In this document: positions 9,306 to 20,180 of the stretch, piece by piece | Position numbering within the stretch: position 1 is the stretch's first letter | How the letters are laid out: every line of letters starts with the position of its first letter | Source of the DNA: Pseudomonas benzenivorans | GTDB taxonomy: Bacteria; Pseudomonadota; Gammaproteobacteria; Pseudomonadales; Pseudomonadaceae | NCBI RefSeq assembly: GCF_033547155.1 | Contig: NZ_CP137892.1 | Coordinates: 3,534,001-3,598,000 of the forward strand | Direction: 5' to 3' | Length of the DNA: 64,000 nt | The notes under the pieces: generated by a model | Seen by the model: only the letters and a program-made list of their open reading frames with translations | Database searches by the model: none | What the model was told of the DNA's origin: nothing | Translations under genes and position numbers: made by a program

Positions 9306-10652
9306 TCAGCTGCCGGCCACCGTCATGCGCTCGATCAGCACCGAGCCGGTGCGGATATTGCTGCGCAGCTCCAGATCGCTGCCCACCGCGACTATCTGCC
9401 TGAACATGTCGCGCAGGTTGCCGGCGATGGTCACTTCCTGCACCGGGAACTGGATCTCGCCATTCTCCACCCAGTAGCCGCCGGCGCCACGCGAGTAGTC
9501 GCCGGTGACCAGGTTCAGGCCGTGCCCCATCAGCTCGGTGACCAACAGGCCACGGCCCATGCGCTTGAGGAGCGCCTGCTGGTCCTCGTCGCCGTGGCTG
9601 ACGAACAGGTTGTACACGCCACCGGCGTTGGCCGTGCTGGGCATGCCCAGCTTGCGTCCGGAATAGGTGCCCAGCACGTAGGACAGCAGCTCACCGCCCT
9701 CGACGAAGGACTTCGCGTAGGTCGCCAGGCCGTCGCCGTCGAACGCCGCGCTGCCCAGAGCACGCGGGATGTGCGGACGCTCGTCGAGCTTGAGCCACTC
9801 GGGGAACAGCTGCTGCCCCAAGGCGCCTTCGAGGAAGGACGACTGGCGATAGAGGTTGCCGCCGGAAATCGCCGACAGGAAATGGCCGAACAGCCCGGTG
9901 GCCGACTCGGCGGAGAACAGCACCGGCACCTCGCAGGTCGGCACCGGCCGCGCGCCCAGGCGACTGACTGTACGCTGCGCGGCGCGGCGACCGATATCGG
10001 CGGCATCGGTCAGCAACTCGCCCTGGCGATTGACGTCGTACCAGTAGTCGCGCTGCATCTGCCCGCCCTCCTCGGCGATCATCACGCAGCTCAGGCTGTG
10101 CCGGGTGCTGGCGTAGCCGCCGACGAAACCATGACTGTTGCCGTACACCCGGCAACCCTGATGGGTATTGAGGGTGGTGCCATCGGCATTCTTGATCCGC
10201 GGATCCTCGGCGAAGGCCGCCGCCTCGCAGCGCAGCGCCTGCTCGATGGCCTGCTCCGGACTGATCGCCCAGGCGTGATAGAGGTCCAGTTGCGGCAGCT
10301 CACGGGCCATCAGCGCGGCATCGGCCAACCCGGCGCACTCGTCTTCGGAGGCATGCTTGGCGATGGCCAGGGCCGCCGCCACGGTCTCGCGAATGGCCGC
10401 CTCGCCGCTGGCCGAGGTACTGGCCGAGCCCTTGCGCTGGCCGACATAGAGGGTAATGCCGAAGCCCTGGTCGCGGTTGAACTCGACCGTCTCCACCTCG
10501 CCGCGACGCACGCTGGTGGACAGCCCCTGCTCCACCGATACGGCCACCTCGCAGGCGCTGGCGCCCTGCCGTTTGGCCTCGGCTATGATCTGCTCGACCT
10601 GGGCCTGCAACTGCGGCACGGCGGCGGGGCCGACCCCTTCTACTGCACTCAT
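9306..10652 (-). CDS. pmbA: PmbA/TldE, inactive partner subunit of the TldD/TldE metalloprotease
   Basis: 448 residues from the ATG at 10652, preceded by AGGAG. It belongs to the TldD/PmbA family; the C-terminal half carries the conserved ARP-VP and GLFGHFLSAISG segments. It lacks the HExxxH zinc motif seen in TldD. The TldD-TldE heterodimer degrades unfolded peptides and in E. coli matures microcin B17. Its partner tldD lies 2 kb away on the same strand, with darP in between on the other strand. Confidence 0.94.
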   Translation of the reverse strand: MSAVEGVGPAAVPQLQAQVEQIIAEAKRQGASACEVAVSVEQGLSTSVRRGEVETVEFNRDQGFGITLYVGQRKGSASTSASGEAAIRETVAAALAIAKHASEDECAGLADAALMARELPQLDLYHAWAISPEQAIEQALRCEAAAFAEDPRIKNADGTTLNTHQGCRVYGNSHGFVGGYASTRHSLSCVMIAEEGGQMQRDYWYDVNRQGELLTDAADIGRRAAQRTVSRLGARPVPTCEVPVLFSAESATGLFGHFLSAISGGNLYRQSSFLEGALGQQLFPEWLKLDERPHIPRALGSAAFDGDGLATYAKSFVEGGELLSYVLGTYSGRKLGMPSTANAGGVYNLFVSHGDEDQQALLKRMGRGLLVTELMGHGLNLVTGDYSRGAGGYWVENGEIQFPVQEVTIAGNLRDMFRQIVAVGSDLELRSNIRTGSVLIERMTVAGS

Positions 10653-10757
10653 AAACACTCCTAAGCGATGGGCGACAAGCTAGGTCCCGCATGGACCGGA
10701 CGCTTGCGGCCGGAAACTTGCTGCTATCATGACGGCGTTTTCCACTGGACCACCCCC

Positions 10758-11276
10758 ATGCCCGAATACCTTGACGACTTCTCCGGCGAGAAGAGCAAAT
10801 CCCAGGTCAAACGCGAGCTGCATGCCCTGCAAGACCTGGGGCAGCGCCTGACCACCTTAAAGCCCGACCTGCTGAACAAGCTACCCCTGACCGATGCCCT
10901 GCGCCGCGCCCTGGCCGAGGCGCCGAAACACACGGCCAATGTGGCGAAGAAGCGCCATATCCAGTTCATCGGCAAGCTGATGCGCGAGCAGGACATCGAC
11001 GCCATCACCCACCTGCTCGATCAGCTGGACGCCTCCACGCGCCAGTACAACGAACGCTTCCACAACCTGGAACGCTGGCGCGACCGCCTGCTGGGCGGCA
11101 GCGACGAGACCCTGGAAGCCTTCGTCGGCGACTACCCCCAGGCCGATCGCCAGCACCTGCGCCAGCTGATCCGTCAGGCCCAGCACGAAGCGGCGCAGAA
11201 CAAGGCGCCGGCCGCCGCACGCAAGATCTTCAAGTACATCCGCGAACTGGACGAAAGCCAGCGCGGGCTGCGTTAA
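10758..11276 (+). CDS. darP: DarP (YjgA), ribosome-associated assembly factor
   Basis: 172 residues from the ATG at 10758 ([20 protein letters not shown]), the typical N-terminus of the YjgA family; an upstream in-frame start at 10668 adds an unrelated 30-residue leader and is rejected. The protein is highly helical and charged. DarP binds immature 50S subunits and helps late assembly. It lies between pmbA and tldD, as in P. aeruginosa. Confidence 0.92.
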   Translation: MPEYLDDFSGEKSKSQVKRELHALQDLGQRLTTLKPDLLNKLPLTDALRRALAEAPKHTANVAKKRHIQFIGKLMREQDIDAITHLLDQLDASTRQYNERFHNLERWRDRLLGGSDETLEAFVGDYPQADRQHLRQLIRQAQHEAAQNKAPAAARKIFKYIRELDESQRGLR

Positions 11277-11316
11277 GTCTGCCGTGACGCTGGGTCACGC
11301 CTTCGGCTAAACCACC

Positions 11317-12759
11317 CTACGCCCCCGTGCCACCTACGGTGATCGCATCGATCCTCAGGGTCGGCTGGCCGACGCCCACCGGCACCGACTGGCCGTCCTT
11401 GCCACAGGTGCCGACGCCGCTGTCCAGGGCCAGGTCGTTGCCGACCATCGACACCCGGCTCATGGCTTCCGGGCCGTTGCCGATCAGGGTGGCGCCCTTG
11501 ACCGGCGCGGTGATCCTGCCGTCCTCGATCAGGTAGGCCTCGCTGGTGGAGAAGACGAACTTGCCGCTGGTGATGTCGACCTGGCCGCCGCCGAGGTTGG
11601 CACAGTAGATGCCCTTCTTCACCGAGCGGATGATCTCCTCCGGGTCGCTCTCGCCGGCCAGCATGTAAGTGTTGGTCATGCGCGGCATCGGCAGGTGCGC
11701 GTAGGACTCGCGACGGCCGTTGCCGGTGCAGGCCACGCCCATCAGGCGAGCGTTCAGCTTGTCCTGCATATAGCCCTTGAGCACGCCGTTCTCGATCAGC
11801 GTGGTGCATTCGGTGGGCGTGCCCTCGTCGTCCATGCTCAGGGAGCCGCGGCGCTCGGCCAGGGTACCGTCGTCGACGATGGTGCATAGGCTGGAGGCGA
11901 CCTTCTCGCCCAGGCGGCCGCTGTAGGCGGAGCTGCCCTTGCGGTTGAAGTCGCCCTCCAGGCCATGGCCGACCGCCTCGTGCAGCAGCACCCCGGACCA
12001 GCCGGCCCCCATCACCACCGGCATGCTGCCGGCCGGCGCGGCGACCGCCTCGAGGTTGACCAGGGCCTGGCGCAACGCCTCGCGGGCGTAGCCCATGGCC
12101 CGGTCCTCGGCGAGGAAATAGCGGTAATCGGTGCGCCCGCCGCCGCCGTGGCCGCCGCGCTCGCGGCGGCCGTTCTGCTCGACGATGACGCTGACATTGA
12201 AACGCACCAGCGGACGCACATCGCTGCCCAGGCTGCCGTCGCTGGCCGCCACCAGCACCCGGTCCCAGACCCCGGCCAGGCTCACCGTGACCTGCTTGAT
12301 GCGCGGGTCGAGGGCACGGGTGGCCTGGTCGATGCGCTGGAGCAGCTCGACCTTCTGCGCCCGGTCGATCACGTCCAGCGGGTTGTCCGGGGCATACAGG
12401 GCACTGACCAGTGGATTGCTGAAGGCCAGCACCCGGCCCTGCTGACCGGCCCGGGCGATCGAGCGGGCCGCGCCCGCGGCCTGGCCCAGTGCCTCGGGCG
12501 TGATCGCATTGCTGTAGGCGAAACCGGTCTTCTCGCCGGACTGGGCGCGCACGCCGACACCCTGGTCGAGGTTGAAACTGCCCTCCTTGACGATGCCATC
12601 CTCCAGCACCCAGGTTTCGGAGACCTGGCTCTGGAAATACAGGTCGGCGGCGTCGATACCCGGGCCGGCCAGCTCGCCCAGCACCCTGGGCAGGTGGTCG
12701 AGGCTCAGGCCGCCTGGGGACAACAGGTGCTCGCTGACGGACATCAACATCTGGCTCAT
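11317..12759 (-). CDS. tldD: TldD, zinc metalloprotease subunit
   Basis: 480 residues from the ATG at 12759 ([13 protein letters not shown]). The HExxxH zinc motif is H260-E261-AVG-H265, and the C-terminal TldD core ([16 protein letters not shown] region) is intact. It forms the active half of the TldD/TldE protease with PmbA. The frame stays open upstream to 13041 but that part overlaps the neighbouring amidase gene and has no family similarity. It starts 16 bp after the amidase stop, so the minus-strand genes yhdP, amidase and tldD may be one transcript. Confidence 0.95.
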   Translation of the reverse strand: MSQMLMSVSEHLLSPGGLSLDHLPRVLGELAGPGIDAADLYFQSQVSETWVLEDGIVKEGSFNLDQGVGVRAQSGEKTGFAYSNAITPEALGQAAGAARSIARAGQQGRVLAFSNPLVSALYAPDNPLDVIDRAQKVELLQRIDQATRALDPRIKQVTVSLAGVWDRVLVAASDGSLGSDVRPLVRFNVSVIVEQNGRRERGGHGGGGRTDYRYFLAEDRAMGYAREALRQALVNLEAVAAPAGSMPVVMGAGWSGVLLHEAVGHGLEGDFNRKGSSAYSGRLGEKVASSLCTIVDDGTLAERRGSLSMDDEGTPTECTTLIENGVLKGYMQDKLNARLMGVACTGNGRRESYAHLPMPRMTNTYMLAGESDPEEIIRSVKKGIYCANLGGGQVDITSGKFVFSTSEAYLIEDGRITAPVKGATLIGNGPEAMSRVSMVGNDLALDSGVGTCGKDGQSVPVGVGQPTLRIDAITVGGTGA

Positions 12760-12775
12760 AACTGCATCATCTCGT

Positions 12776-13630
12776 TCATGACTGTTCCGAATCTGGCAAC
12801 CGCGGGTCGGCCGCGGCGAAAAATCGTTTGTGCCGGGCCACCGGCATGCGCTGGCGGATCGCCGCCTGCTCGGCGGCATCGCGGGGCGCCAGCAGCACGG
12901 CCTCGCCGCTGGCCTGCTCGGCAAGGATACGCCCCCAGGGGTCGACGATAGCCGAGTGGCCATGGGTCTCGCGGCCACCCGGATGAGTGCCGCCCTGATC
13001 GGCGGCCAGCACATAACACTGGGTCTCGATGGCCCGGGCACGGATCAGCACCTGCCAATGGGCGGCGCCGGTAACCGCGGTGAAGGCCGAGGGCGCGCTG
13101 ATCAGTTCGGCGCCCGCCTCGCGCAGGGCCCCATAGAGTTCAGGGAAACGCAGGTCGTAACACACCGTCAAACCCAACCGCCCAACGGGCGTGTCGGCCA
13201 CCACCACCCGCGCGCCATGGGCGTAGTCGTCGGACTCGCGATAGCGGCCGCGGCTGTCGCTCACATCCACGTCGAACAGGTGCAGCTTGTCGTAACGCGC
13301 CACTCGCTGGCCCTGCTCGTCGATCAGCAGCGAGCAGGCATGGGCCTTGGCCTCGGGCTGGCCGTCCGGCGGCAAGGGAATGGTGCCGGCGACTATCCAT
13401 AGCCGCAGGTCGCGTGCGGTCTGTTGCAACCAGGGCAGGATCGGCCCCTCGCCGAGCGCCTCGCGGCGTCCCAGGGCGGCGAGGTCACGACGCCCCATGG
13501 CGGCGAAGTTCTCCGGCAGCACCGCCAGGCGCGCCCCGGCCTGCGCCGCCTGTTCCAGGCGCTGCCGGGCACTGGCCAGGTTGGCGAGCACATCGTCCTG
13601 GCTGACCAGCTGAATCACGGCGAGGGTCAT
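12776..13630 (-). CDS. Carbon-nitrogen hydrolase (Nit1/Nit2-like omega-amidase family)
   Basis: 284 residues, nitrilase superfamily. The catalytic triad is visible: E40 in VLPENFA, K115 in YDKLHLFDV and C157 in TVCYDLRFP. The motif set and the length resemble Nit1-type deaminated-glutathione amidases and omega-amidases, but substrate cannot be told from sequence. It lies between yhdP and tldD, which is conserved in Pseudomonas. The start ATG at 13630 gives the family N-terminus. Confidence 0.88.
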   Translation of the reverse strand: MTLAVIQLVSQDDVLANLASARQRLEQAAQAGARLAVLPENFAAMGRRDLAALGRREALGEGPILPWLQQTARDLRLWIVAGTIPLPPDGQPEAKAHACSLLIDEQGQRVARYDKLHLFDVDVSDSRGRYRESDDYAHGARVVVADTPVGRLGLTVCYDLRFPELYGALREAGAELISAPSAFTAVTGAAHWQVLIRARAIETQCYVLAADQGGTHPGGRETHGHSAIVDPWGRILAEQASGEAVLLAPRDAAEQAAIRQRMPVARHKRFFAAADPRLPDSEQS

Positions 13631-13706
13631 GGCCTCTCCATCTCGGGGACTCTATCGGTTACCCAGCTTACAAGCCTCGGCCTCGGCCTGCATGGCCGGC
13701 CCGGGC

Positions 13707-16700
13707 TTATTGCGGCTTTTCAAAGGGTTTGTCGAAGGTGATCTTGGGGTCCGCCAGGTCTCCCTCGACGTCGTATTGCACGCTGGCGAAGCGCGCCACT
13801 CGGTCGCCGAGCAACTTGTCGACCACGAACAGCGCGCCGCCTATGGCCGGCGCACCGACGATCAGCGCGGCCAGCGGCAGGTTGTTGGTCACCGGCAGCG
13901 TCACCAGCAACTTGGCGTCGATCTGCTGGTTGACCATGTTCAGGGTGCCATCCAGCTCCAGGTTGCTGGACGGACCGGTCAGGGTGATCGGTTCACGGGT
14001 GACGAACACCCCGTCGGTGGCGGCCAGCAGGCCCTTGACCCGGTCATAGCTCAGGCCCTTGCCGAGCAGGTCGGAGAAGTCCAGGCGCAGGCGCCGGCCG
14101 ATGGAGTTGAAGTTGAGCAGGCCGAACACCCGCAGTGCCGACGCCGAGCCCTGCACCTCGGCGAACTGCCCCTTGCGCAGCACCGCATCCATGCTGCCGG
14201 AGAAGCGCTTGAGACTGGCCCAGGCCGGCGAGCCCGGCCAGCGCCCGTCGACATCCAGACGGAAGCGCTCGCTGCTGGCCGTCGGCGCATAGCCCCAGGC
14301 CAGCAACACCTTGGCCAGGTCCCGGCCCTGCAGGCGGCCCTTGTACCAACTGGCGCTGGCGCCCGGTGCGCCCTCCCAGCCGGCGCTGCCATCGAGCTGC
14401 AGGCCCTTGAGCTGCAGCCGCAGATCGTCGAAGCGCACGCCGTTCGGACTCGGCCGCGCCTTCAGCGACCAGGCCCCCAGCAGCTCCTCGCCTTGCAAGA
14501 CCCGGTCGACCTGCACGTCCAGGGCCGGAATCTGCCGCGGGTCGAGGTTCTGCAGCGGGTCGGGCTTGTCGACGGCCACTGCGGTCTTCGGCTCGGCCGG
14601 CGGCAGGCGCAGGTAGTCCAGGCTGACCGCGATCGGGGCGGTGTCCGCGTCCGGCAGTCGCACCTGCCCCTTGAGCGTCTGGCTGTCCAGGCTCAGGGCC
14701 CAACCGGCGTCGGCGCGCCCGAGGCGCACGGCGAGATCGTCCAGGCTGCCGCCGAAACCCGTGAAGCGGGCGATCTGCAGCTGCGCATCCTTGAACAGTT
14801 GCTGAGCGTCGTCCTGCGCCAGGCTTCGATAAGGCTGCAAGACGGCCTGCCAGGCGGCCCAGTCCAGCTCGGACAGCCGCCCGCGCAGGCGCAGCCCCTT
14901 GGCCGTCGGCAACAACGCCGGGCCATCGCCCAGGCGCAGTTCGCCGCGCCCCTCTCCCGGATTGTCCGCAGGGGCGGCGAAGGACAGGCTGGCCAGCTCG
15001 GCATAGTCCAGCCAGTAGCGGCGCTCGGCGCCGCCCAGGGTCATGCGCCAGTCGGCATAGCGCTGCTCCTCGGCGGACTTGCCGAAGGGTGCCGGCAGGG
15101 CGATGGCCAGGCCCTGCAGGTTGGAGTCCACCCGCAACTGGCTGTCGAGTCCGTCCAGGTTCAGGCGCAGGCGGTAGGGCAAAGTGCCGCTGAGAGGCAG
15201 CGGCGCGGTGACGCCCAGCCAGGCGCTCAGCTCTGCCAGCGGCACCTGGCCGTGGGCCTCGATGCGCGTGCTCGCCTGGCCGCCGCGGCCTTGCGCGACG
15301 GCCTTGCCGCGCAACGCGTGGCCGAGCGCCCGGGCACGGATATCCGGGGCGCTCAGGCCCGTGGCGGAGTCATAGCGGAAGGCCCCGCGCAGGCGGCTGA
15401 GCTTCAGCTGCGGATTGGCCAGTTCGAGGCGGGCGCCCTCGGTGGCGAAATCGACCACCACGGCCACCGGCAAGCCCTGCTGCAGGGGCAGGTCGAGCGT
15501 GAGCCGACCATCGAGCGGGCCTTCGCCCTGCCAGCCGGCGAAGGTGTCGGCCGTGCCCATAGGGGTCTCCTGGAGCAGCCGCAGGGCATCGCCCAGGCTG
15601 CTCTGCACCTCGGCCTCCAGCTGCAGGTGCGGCACCCGCCCCACTCCGGCATGGGGAATCTCGGCCCGCGCCTGGCGTATCCGGCTGTCGAGCAGACGCC
15701 CCTCGGCCAGGCGCACGCGCACGCCACTGTCTTCGATCAGGACCTCGCCACGCCCCTCGCGCAGGGCCGGCCAGCCCGGCTGGAACGCCAGCTCGGCATC
15801 GTGCACGGCGAAGAACAGGCTGAGACTGCGCGCCGCATCCGCCGCGCCCTTGTTCAGCGAACCCTGGTACTGGAAGTAGCCCTCATCCACCACGCCGCCA
15901 CGAATAGCCGTCTGCAGCCAGTGGGCCAGCTGCGGCTCGAACCCCGGCGAGCGGGTCGGCAGGTACTTCTCGGTGTAGCGGGCATCGCCCTGGCGCAGGC
16001 CGACGCGCAGGTCCATGTAGTCTTCCGCCTGGGGGTCGCGCAGCAGGCGAATGAGAAAGTCGCCGGCGATCTCACCCTCCTCGCCGACCACCTGCAGGTA
16101 GGGGCTGCGCAGGGTGAAGGCCTGCTCGTCGAGGCGCCAGGTCAGGCGGGCATTGGCCTTGCTGTAGTGCCAGGGCTTGGGGAACAGGGTACCCAGATGC
16201 AGGACGAAGTCCTGCGCATCCAGGCGCAGCTCGCCCTGCCCCAGGTCGCCGCTGATGCTGCCGCTGATGTTCTGCGCCGCAGGCACGGCCTCATAGGCCG
16301 CGAAGCCGATGCGTTCGAGGTTGGCGGCGAACTGCAGACGCTTGTCACCGGCGATGCGCGGCCGATAGTCCAGCCGCACATTGCGCAGCGCCCCACGGGG
16401 TTGCAGCCGCTCGAGCAACCCCAGGGCCTGGTCCGGCAACGGCGCCAGGGCACTCACCAGGGGCGCCAGGGGCGCCAGGTCGAGGTGATCGGCCGCCAAC
16501 TGCCACTGTTCCTCGGCCTCGGCACTGTCGCGCACCTGGCTAAGGCCCAGGCGCACCTCGCCCCAGCGGCTCTCGCCCTGGCTCAACGCCAGATCGTCCA
16601 GCAGCAGCTCGAAGCCCTGAGCGGTACGAGAGAAGTAGGCATTCAGCGCCAGGTCCTGCAGGCTCACCGCCTGGCGCTCGGCATAACCCGCCTGCAACCG

Positions 16701-17534
16701 GGGCGCGTGCAGGCGCGCCACGGCACGCCGCACCGCGCCGTCGGCCCAGGACAGCCAGAGCTCGCCGCCGGCCTGCAACTGCTCGACCCGCCACTGCCGC
16801 AGCACGCTGGGCGGCAGCCAGCGCGCCCAGTCGCTCTGCGGCAGGCTCAGATACAGCTGCAGCTCGGCCTCACGCCAGCGCTCGGCCTGCAGCCGCGAGC
16901 TCAGCTGCAGAGCCAGCGGTTGACCGTCGGGCAGCAGCAGGCGGCCGTCCAGACGCTGGCGGCTGGGGCCATTGCGCAGGCTCAGATTGACATAGGTCAG
17001 GGTCTGTACGGGACGCTTCCAGGCCTCGACGCTCACCTGGCTGTTGAGCAACGCCAGGCGCTCGACCCGCTGCAGCCGCCCGAGCAACTGTGCGACATCG
17101 ACGCCGCCACCGGCGCCACCGGGCACTAATCCCTTGAGCGACCAGGCACCCTGCGCGTCCTCGCGCACGCCGAGCTGCAGCCCCTCCAGCTCCAGTGCCG
17201 CCACCCGCAACTCGCGCGCCAGCAGGCTGGCCAGCAGGTCCGGGCGCACCCGCAGCTGATCCAGGTGCAGCGCCCCGGGGCCCTCGCCCAGGCGCACGTC
17301 GCGACCGATCAGCAGCGGCGCGAAGCCCTGCCAGCGACCTTCCAGGCTGCCGATCTCCAGCGGCAGGCCGAGCAGCGCGCGGCCCCGATCCTCGGCCTCC
17401 AGACGGTACTCGGCGACCCAGGGCACCAGCTCGCGGCCGAGGCTGACGAACAGCGCCGCCAGCACCAGCAGCAAGGCACAACAGGCCAACGCCCAGCGCA
17501 GGACGGCGGCGAGCCAGCGGGTCAAGCGATCCAT
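13707..17534 (-). CDS. yhdP: YhdP, AsmA-like bridge protein for phospholipid transport
   Basis: 1275 residues, the usual size of YhdP. An N-terminal membrane anchor spans about residues 11-32, followed by a long repeat-like beta-rich periplasmic body (DUF3971 and AsmA_2 regions). In E. coli YhdP, TamB and YdbH form hydrophobic-groove bridges that move phospholipids to the outer membrane. It lies 31 bp downstream of rng on the same strand and ends 76 bp before the amidase gene. A very long antisense reading frame overlaps it and is not a gene. Confidence 0.92.
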   Translation of the reverse strand: MDRLTRWLAAVLRWALACCALLLVLAALFVSLGRELVPWVAEYRLEAEDRGRALLGLPLEIGSLEGRWQGFAPLLIGRDVRLGEGPGALHLDQLRVRPDLLASLLARELRVAALELEGLQLGVREDAQGAWSLKGLVPGGAGGGVDVAQLLGRLQRVERLALLNSQVSVEAWKRPVQTLTYVNLSLRNGPSRQRLDGRLLLPDGQPLALQLSSRLQAERWREAELQLYLSLPQSDWARWLPPSVLRQWRVEQLQAGGELWLSWADGAVRRAVARLHAPRLQAGYAERQAVSLQDLALNAYFSRTAQGFELLLDDLALSQGESRWGEVRLGLSQVRDSAEAEEQWQLAADHLDLAPLAPLVSALAPLPDQALGLLERLQPRGALRNVRLDYRPRIAGDKRLQFAANLERIGFAAYEAVPAAQNISGSISGDLGQGELRLDAQDFVLHLGTLFPKPWHYSKANARLTWRLDEQAFTLRSPYLQVVGEEGEIAGDFLIRLLRDPQAEDYMDLRVGLRQGDARYTEKYLPTRSPGFEPQLAHWLQTAIRGGVVDEGYFQYQGSLNKGAADAARSLSLFFAVHDAELAFQPGWPALREGRGEVLIEDSGVRVRLAEGRLLDSRIRQARAEIPHAGVGRVPHLQLEAEVQSSLGDALRLLQETPMGTADTFAGWQGEGPLDGRLTLDLPLQQGLPVAVVVDFATEGARLELANPQLKLSRLRGAFRYDSATGLSAPDIRARALGHALRGKAVAQGRGGQASTRIEAHGQVPLAELSAWLGVTAPLPLSGTLPYRLRLNLDGLDSQLRVDSNLQGLAIALPAPFGKSAEEQRYADWRMTLGGAERRYWLDYAELASLSFAAPADNPGEGRGELRLGDGPALLPTAKGLRLRGRLSELDWAAWQAVLQPYRSLAQDDAQQLFKDAQLQIARFTGFGGSLDDLAVRLGRADAGWALSLDSQTLKGQVRLPDADTAPIAVSLDYLRLPPAEPKTAVAVDKPDPLQNLDPRQIPALDVQVDRVLQGEELLGAWSLKARPSPNGVRFDDLRLQLKGLQLDGSAGWEGAPGASASWYKGRLQGRDLAKVLLAWGYAPTASSERFRLDVDGRWPGSPAWASLKRFSGSMDAVLRKGQFAEVQGSASALRVFGLLNFNSIGRRLRLDFSDLLGKGLSYDRVKGLLAATDGVFVTREPITLTGPSSNLELDGTLNMVNQQIDAKLLVTLPVTNNLPLAALIVGAPAIGGALFVVDKLLGDRVARFASVQYDVEGDLADPKITFDKPFEKPQ

Positions 17535-17565
17535 TCAGCTCAATCCTTGAACAGCGGGCACCCGG

Positions 17566-19023
17566 TCACAACAGCACCACATCGTATTGCTCCTGGGAGT
17601 ACATGGTCTCGACCTGAAACTTGATGGTACGGCCGATGAAGCTCTCCAGGTCGGCGACATTGCCCGACTCCTCGTCGAGCAGACGGTCCACCACCTTCTG
17701 GTTGGCCAATACCCGGTAGCCCTCGGGCTGGTAGGCACGGGCCTCACGGAGGATCTCACGGAAGATCTCGTAGCAGATGGTTTCCGGGGTCTTCAACTTG
17801 CCGCGCCCCTGGCAGCTGGTACAGGGCTCGCAGAGCACCTGTTCAAGGCTCTCGCGGGTGCGCTTGCGGGTCATCTGCACCAGACCCAGTTCGGTGATGC
17901 CGATGATATTGGTCTTGGCGTGGTCGCGCTCCAGCTGCTTCTCCAGAGTGCGGAGCACTTGGCGTTGATGCTCCTCGTCCTCCATGTCGATGAAGTCGAT
18001 GATGATGATCCCGCCCAGGTTGCGCAGGCGCAGCTGGCGGGCGATGGCGGTGGCGGCCTCGAGGTTGGTCTTGAAGATGGTCTCTTCGAGGGTGCGGTGG
18101 CCGACGAAGGCGCCGGTGTTGACGTCTATGGTGGTCATCGCCTCGGCCGGGTCGATGATCAGGTAACCGCCGGACTTCAGCGGCACCTTGCGCTCCAGGG
18201 CCCGCTGGATCTCGTCCTCGACCCCGTACAGGTCGAAGATCGGTCGCTCGCCCGGATAGTGCTCCAGGCGGTCGGCGATTTCCGGCATGAGTTCGGCGAC
18301 GAACTGCGCGATCTTCTGGAAGGTTTCCCGCGAGTCGATGCGCAGCTTCTCGGTACGCAGGCTGACCAGATCGCGCAGGGTACGCAGGGCCAGGGACAGG
18401 TCCTCGTAGATCACCGAGGGCGCCGGCGCATTCTGCATCTGTACGGCGATCTGGTCCCACAGGCGGCGCAGGTAGCGGATGTCGATGAGAATCTCGTCGG
18501 CCCCCGCGCCCTCGGCGGCGGTGCGCAGGATGAAGCCGCCGGCCTCCTCGATGCCTTCGTCACCGATGCAGTCGGCGACCACCTGTTTGAGACGCTCGCG
18601 CTCGCCCTCGTCCTCGATCTTCAGCGAGATGCCCACGTGGCTGGTACGCGGCATGTACACCAGGTAGCGCGAGGGGATCGACAGCTGGGTAGTCAGGCGC
18701 GCGCCCTTGCTGCCGATCGGGTCCTTGGTCACCTGCACCACCAGGCTCTGGCCCTCGTGTACCAGGGCGCTGATGGTTTCCACCGCCGAACCTTCGCGGC
18801 TGGAGATTTCCGAGGCGTGGATGAAGGCCGCGCGCTCCAGGCCGATGTCGACGAAGGCCGCCTGCATGCCCGGCAGCACCCGCACCACCTTGCCCTTGTA
18901 GATGTTGCCGACTATGCCGCGACGCTGGGTGCGCTCGACATGCACCTCCTGCAGCACGCCGTTCTCCACCACCGCCACGCGCGATTCCATTGGCGTGATA
19001 TTGATCAGAATCTCTTCACTCAT
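17566..19023 (-). CDS. rng: RNase G
   Basis: 485 residues from the ATG at 19023 ([20 protein letters not shown]), matching family length. An S1 domain covers about residues 36-125; the catalytic metal region has [10 protein letters not shown] near 300 and IIIDFIDME near 345; the zinc-link cysteines are in CEPCTSCQG near 405. It lacks the long C-terminal scaffold of RNase E. It processes 16S rRNA 5' ends and decays some mRNAs. Its start overlaps the maf stop by four bases (ATGA). Confidence 0.96.
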   Translation of the reverse strand: MSEEILINITPMESRVAVVENGVLQEVHVERTQRRGIVGNIYKGKVVRVLPGMQAAFVDIGLERAAFIHASEISSREGSAVETISALVHEGQSLVVQVTKDPIGSKGARLTTQLSIPSRYLVYMPRTSHVGISLKIEDEGERERLKQVVADCIGDEGIEEAGGFILRTAAEGAGADEILIDIRYLRRLWDQIAVQMQNAPAPSVIYEDLSLALRTLRDLVSLRTEKLRIDSRETFQKIAQFVAELMPEIADRLEHYPGERPIFDLYGVEDEIQRALERKVPLKSGGYLIIDPAEAMTTIDVNTGAFVGHRTLEETIFKTNLEAATAIARQLRLRNLGGIIIIDFIDMEDEEHQRQVLRTLEKQLERDHAKTNIIGITELGLVQMTRKRTRESLEQVLCEPCTSCQGRGKLKTPETICYEIFREILREARAYQPEGYRVLANQKVVDRLLDEESGNVADLESFIGRTIKFQVETMYSQEQYDVVLL

Positions 19024-19649
19024 GGGTCCATCTCTTGTGCATTGGGGCGGGAAGCCGCGACCGACCGCGCCTGCCAGCAGGGAATGGCGAACTCGGCGAG
19101 CAACTCGGCGGTTTCGCACAGGGGCAGGCCGACCACCGCCGAATAACTGCCCTGCAACTGCCTGACGAACACCGCCGCCAGGCCCTGGATACCATAGCTG
19201 CCGGCCTTGTCCCGGGGCTCGCCGCTGGCCCAGTAGGCCTCGATCTCGGCGCGACTCAGCGCACGGAAGCCGACCTGACTGACCACCACCCGCGATGTCA
19301 CCCGCGCCGGCGACGCCAGGGCCACGGCGGTCAGCACCTGGTGCTCGCGCCCGGACAGCGCGCCAAGGGTCTCCAGGGCCTCGCTGCGATCCGCCGGCTT
19401 ACCGAGGATACGGCCCTCGAGCACCACCGCGGTATCGGCGCCCAGCACCACGGCATCGGCCGCCTGCTCCAGGGTGGCCAATGCGGCCAGCGCCTTTTCC
19501 CGCGCCAGGCGCTCGACATAGGCCTCGGCCGACTCGCCGGGCAAGACGCACTCATCGACGGGGACGATACGGGGGGTGAAGGGCACGCCGATCTGCGCCA
19601 ACAACTCGCGCCGGCGCGGCGACCCCGAAGCCAGGTATAGCGTGGCCAT
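19020..19649 (-). CDS. maf: Maf/YhdE-like nucleotide pyrophosphatase
   Basis: 209 residues from the ATG at 19649 ([17 protein letters not shown]). The SGSPRR motif and the acidic GADTAV motif are those of Maf pyrophosphatases, which hydrolyse dTTP/UTP or modified nucleotides and affect septum formation when overproduced. It is coupled to rng (ATGA) and lies 42 bp after mreD. Which of the two Maf subfamilies it belongs to was not resolved. Confidence 0.92.
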   Translation of the reverse strand: MATLYLASGSPRRRELLAQIGVPFTPRIVPVDECVLPGESAEAYVERLAREKALAALATLEQAADAVVLGADTAVVLEGRILGKPADRSEALETLGALSGREHQVLTAVALASPARVTSRVVVSQVGFRALSRAEIEAYWASGEPRDKAGSYGIQGLAAVFVRQLQGSYSAVVGLPLCETAELLAEFAIPCWQARSVAASRPNAQEMDP

Positions 19650-19691
19650 CAAGACCTCTCCCTGTGGGGTAGTGGCGGGGCCGTGCCCCGC

Positions 19692-20180
19692 TTAGTTGAC
19701 ACCCAGGCGCCGATGCACGCCGCGCAGCAGGGCATGGACCCAGGGCCACAGCAGTGCGCTGACCAGGGCCGGGAGGACGAACGCCAGGGTCGGCGGGCGA
19801 CTGCCGGTCAAGGCATTGAGCCACAAGTGCAGCAACTGGGCCAGGCCGAACACCACCAGCAAGACCATGCTCTGCTGCCACAGGGGGAACATGCGCAGGC
19901 GCTGGTGCAGGCTCAGCACCAGGAAGGTGATCAGGGTCAGCACCAGGGCGTTGAGCCCCAGCAGCGTGCCGTTGAGCACGTCGGCGAGCAGGCCGATGAA
20001 CCAGGCCGTGGCCATGCCGACCCGGTGCGGCAGGGCCAACACCCAGTAGGTCAGCAGCAGGGCCGGCCACAGGGGGCGACCGCTCTCCATGAAGCTCGGC
20101 AGGGAGGCCACGCTGAGCACCAGGCCCAGGGCCAGGCTGAACCAGATCACCCAGACGTTGCGCGCGCGAACGGCGATCAT
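19692..20180 (-). CDS. mreD: MreD, rod-shape membrane protein
   Basis: 162 residues with about five transmembrane segments and the conserved GLLADVLNGTLLGLNAL region near residue 62-78. Part of the elongasome with MreB, MreC and RodA/PBP2. The start overlaps the end of mreC by four bases. Standard size and position. Confidence 0.93.
   Translation of the reverse strand: MIAVRARNVWVIWFSLALGLVLSVASLPSFMESGRPLWPALLLTYWVLALPHRVGMATAWFIGLLADVLNGTLLGLNALVLTLITFLVLSLHQRLRMFPLWQQSMVLLVVFGLAQLLHLWLNALTGSRPPTLAFVLPALVSALLWPWVHALLRGVHRRLGVN

Noticed and set aside
12760..13041. N-terminal extension of tldD
   Set aside because: It overlaps the amidase gene on the same strand in another frame and is not TldD-like; the ATG at 12759 gives the standard length.
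13629..17129. A very long open frame on the plus strand opposite yhdP (over 1,100 codons)
   Set aside because: It mirrors the codon pattern of yhdP in a GC-rich genome, is full of Gln/Arg/Pro/Ala runs and has no recognisable domain or ribosome site.
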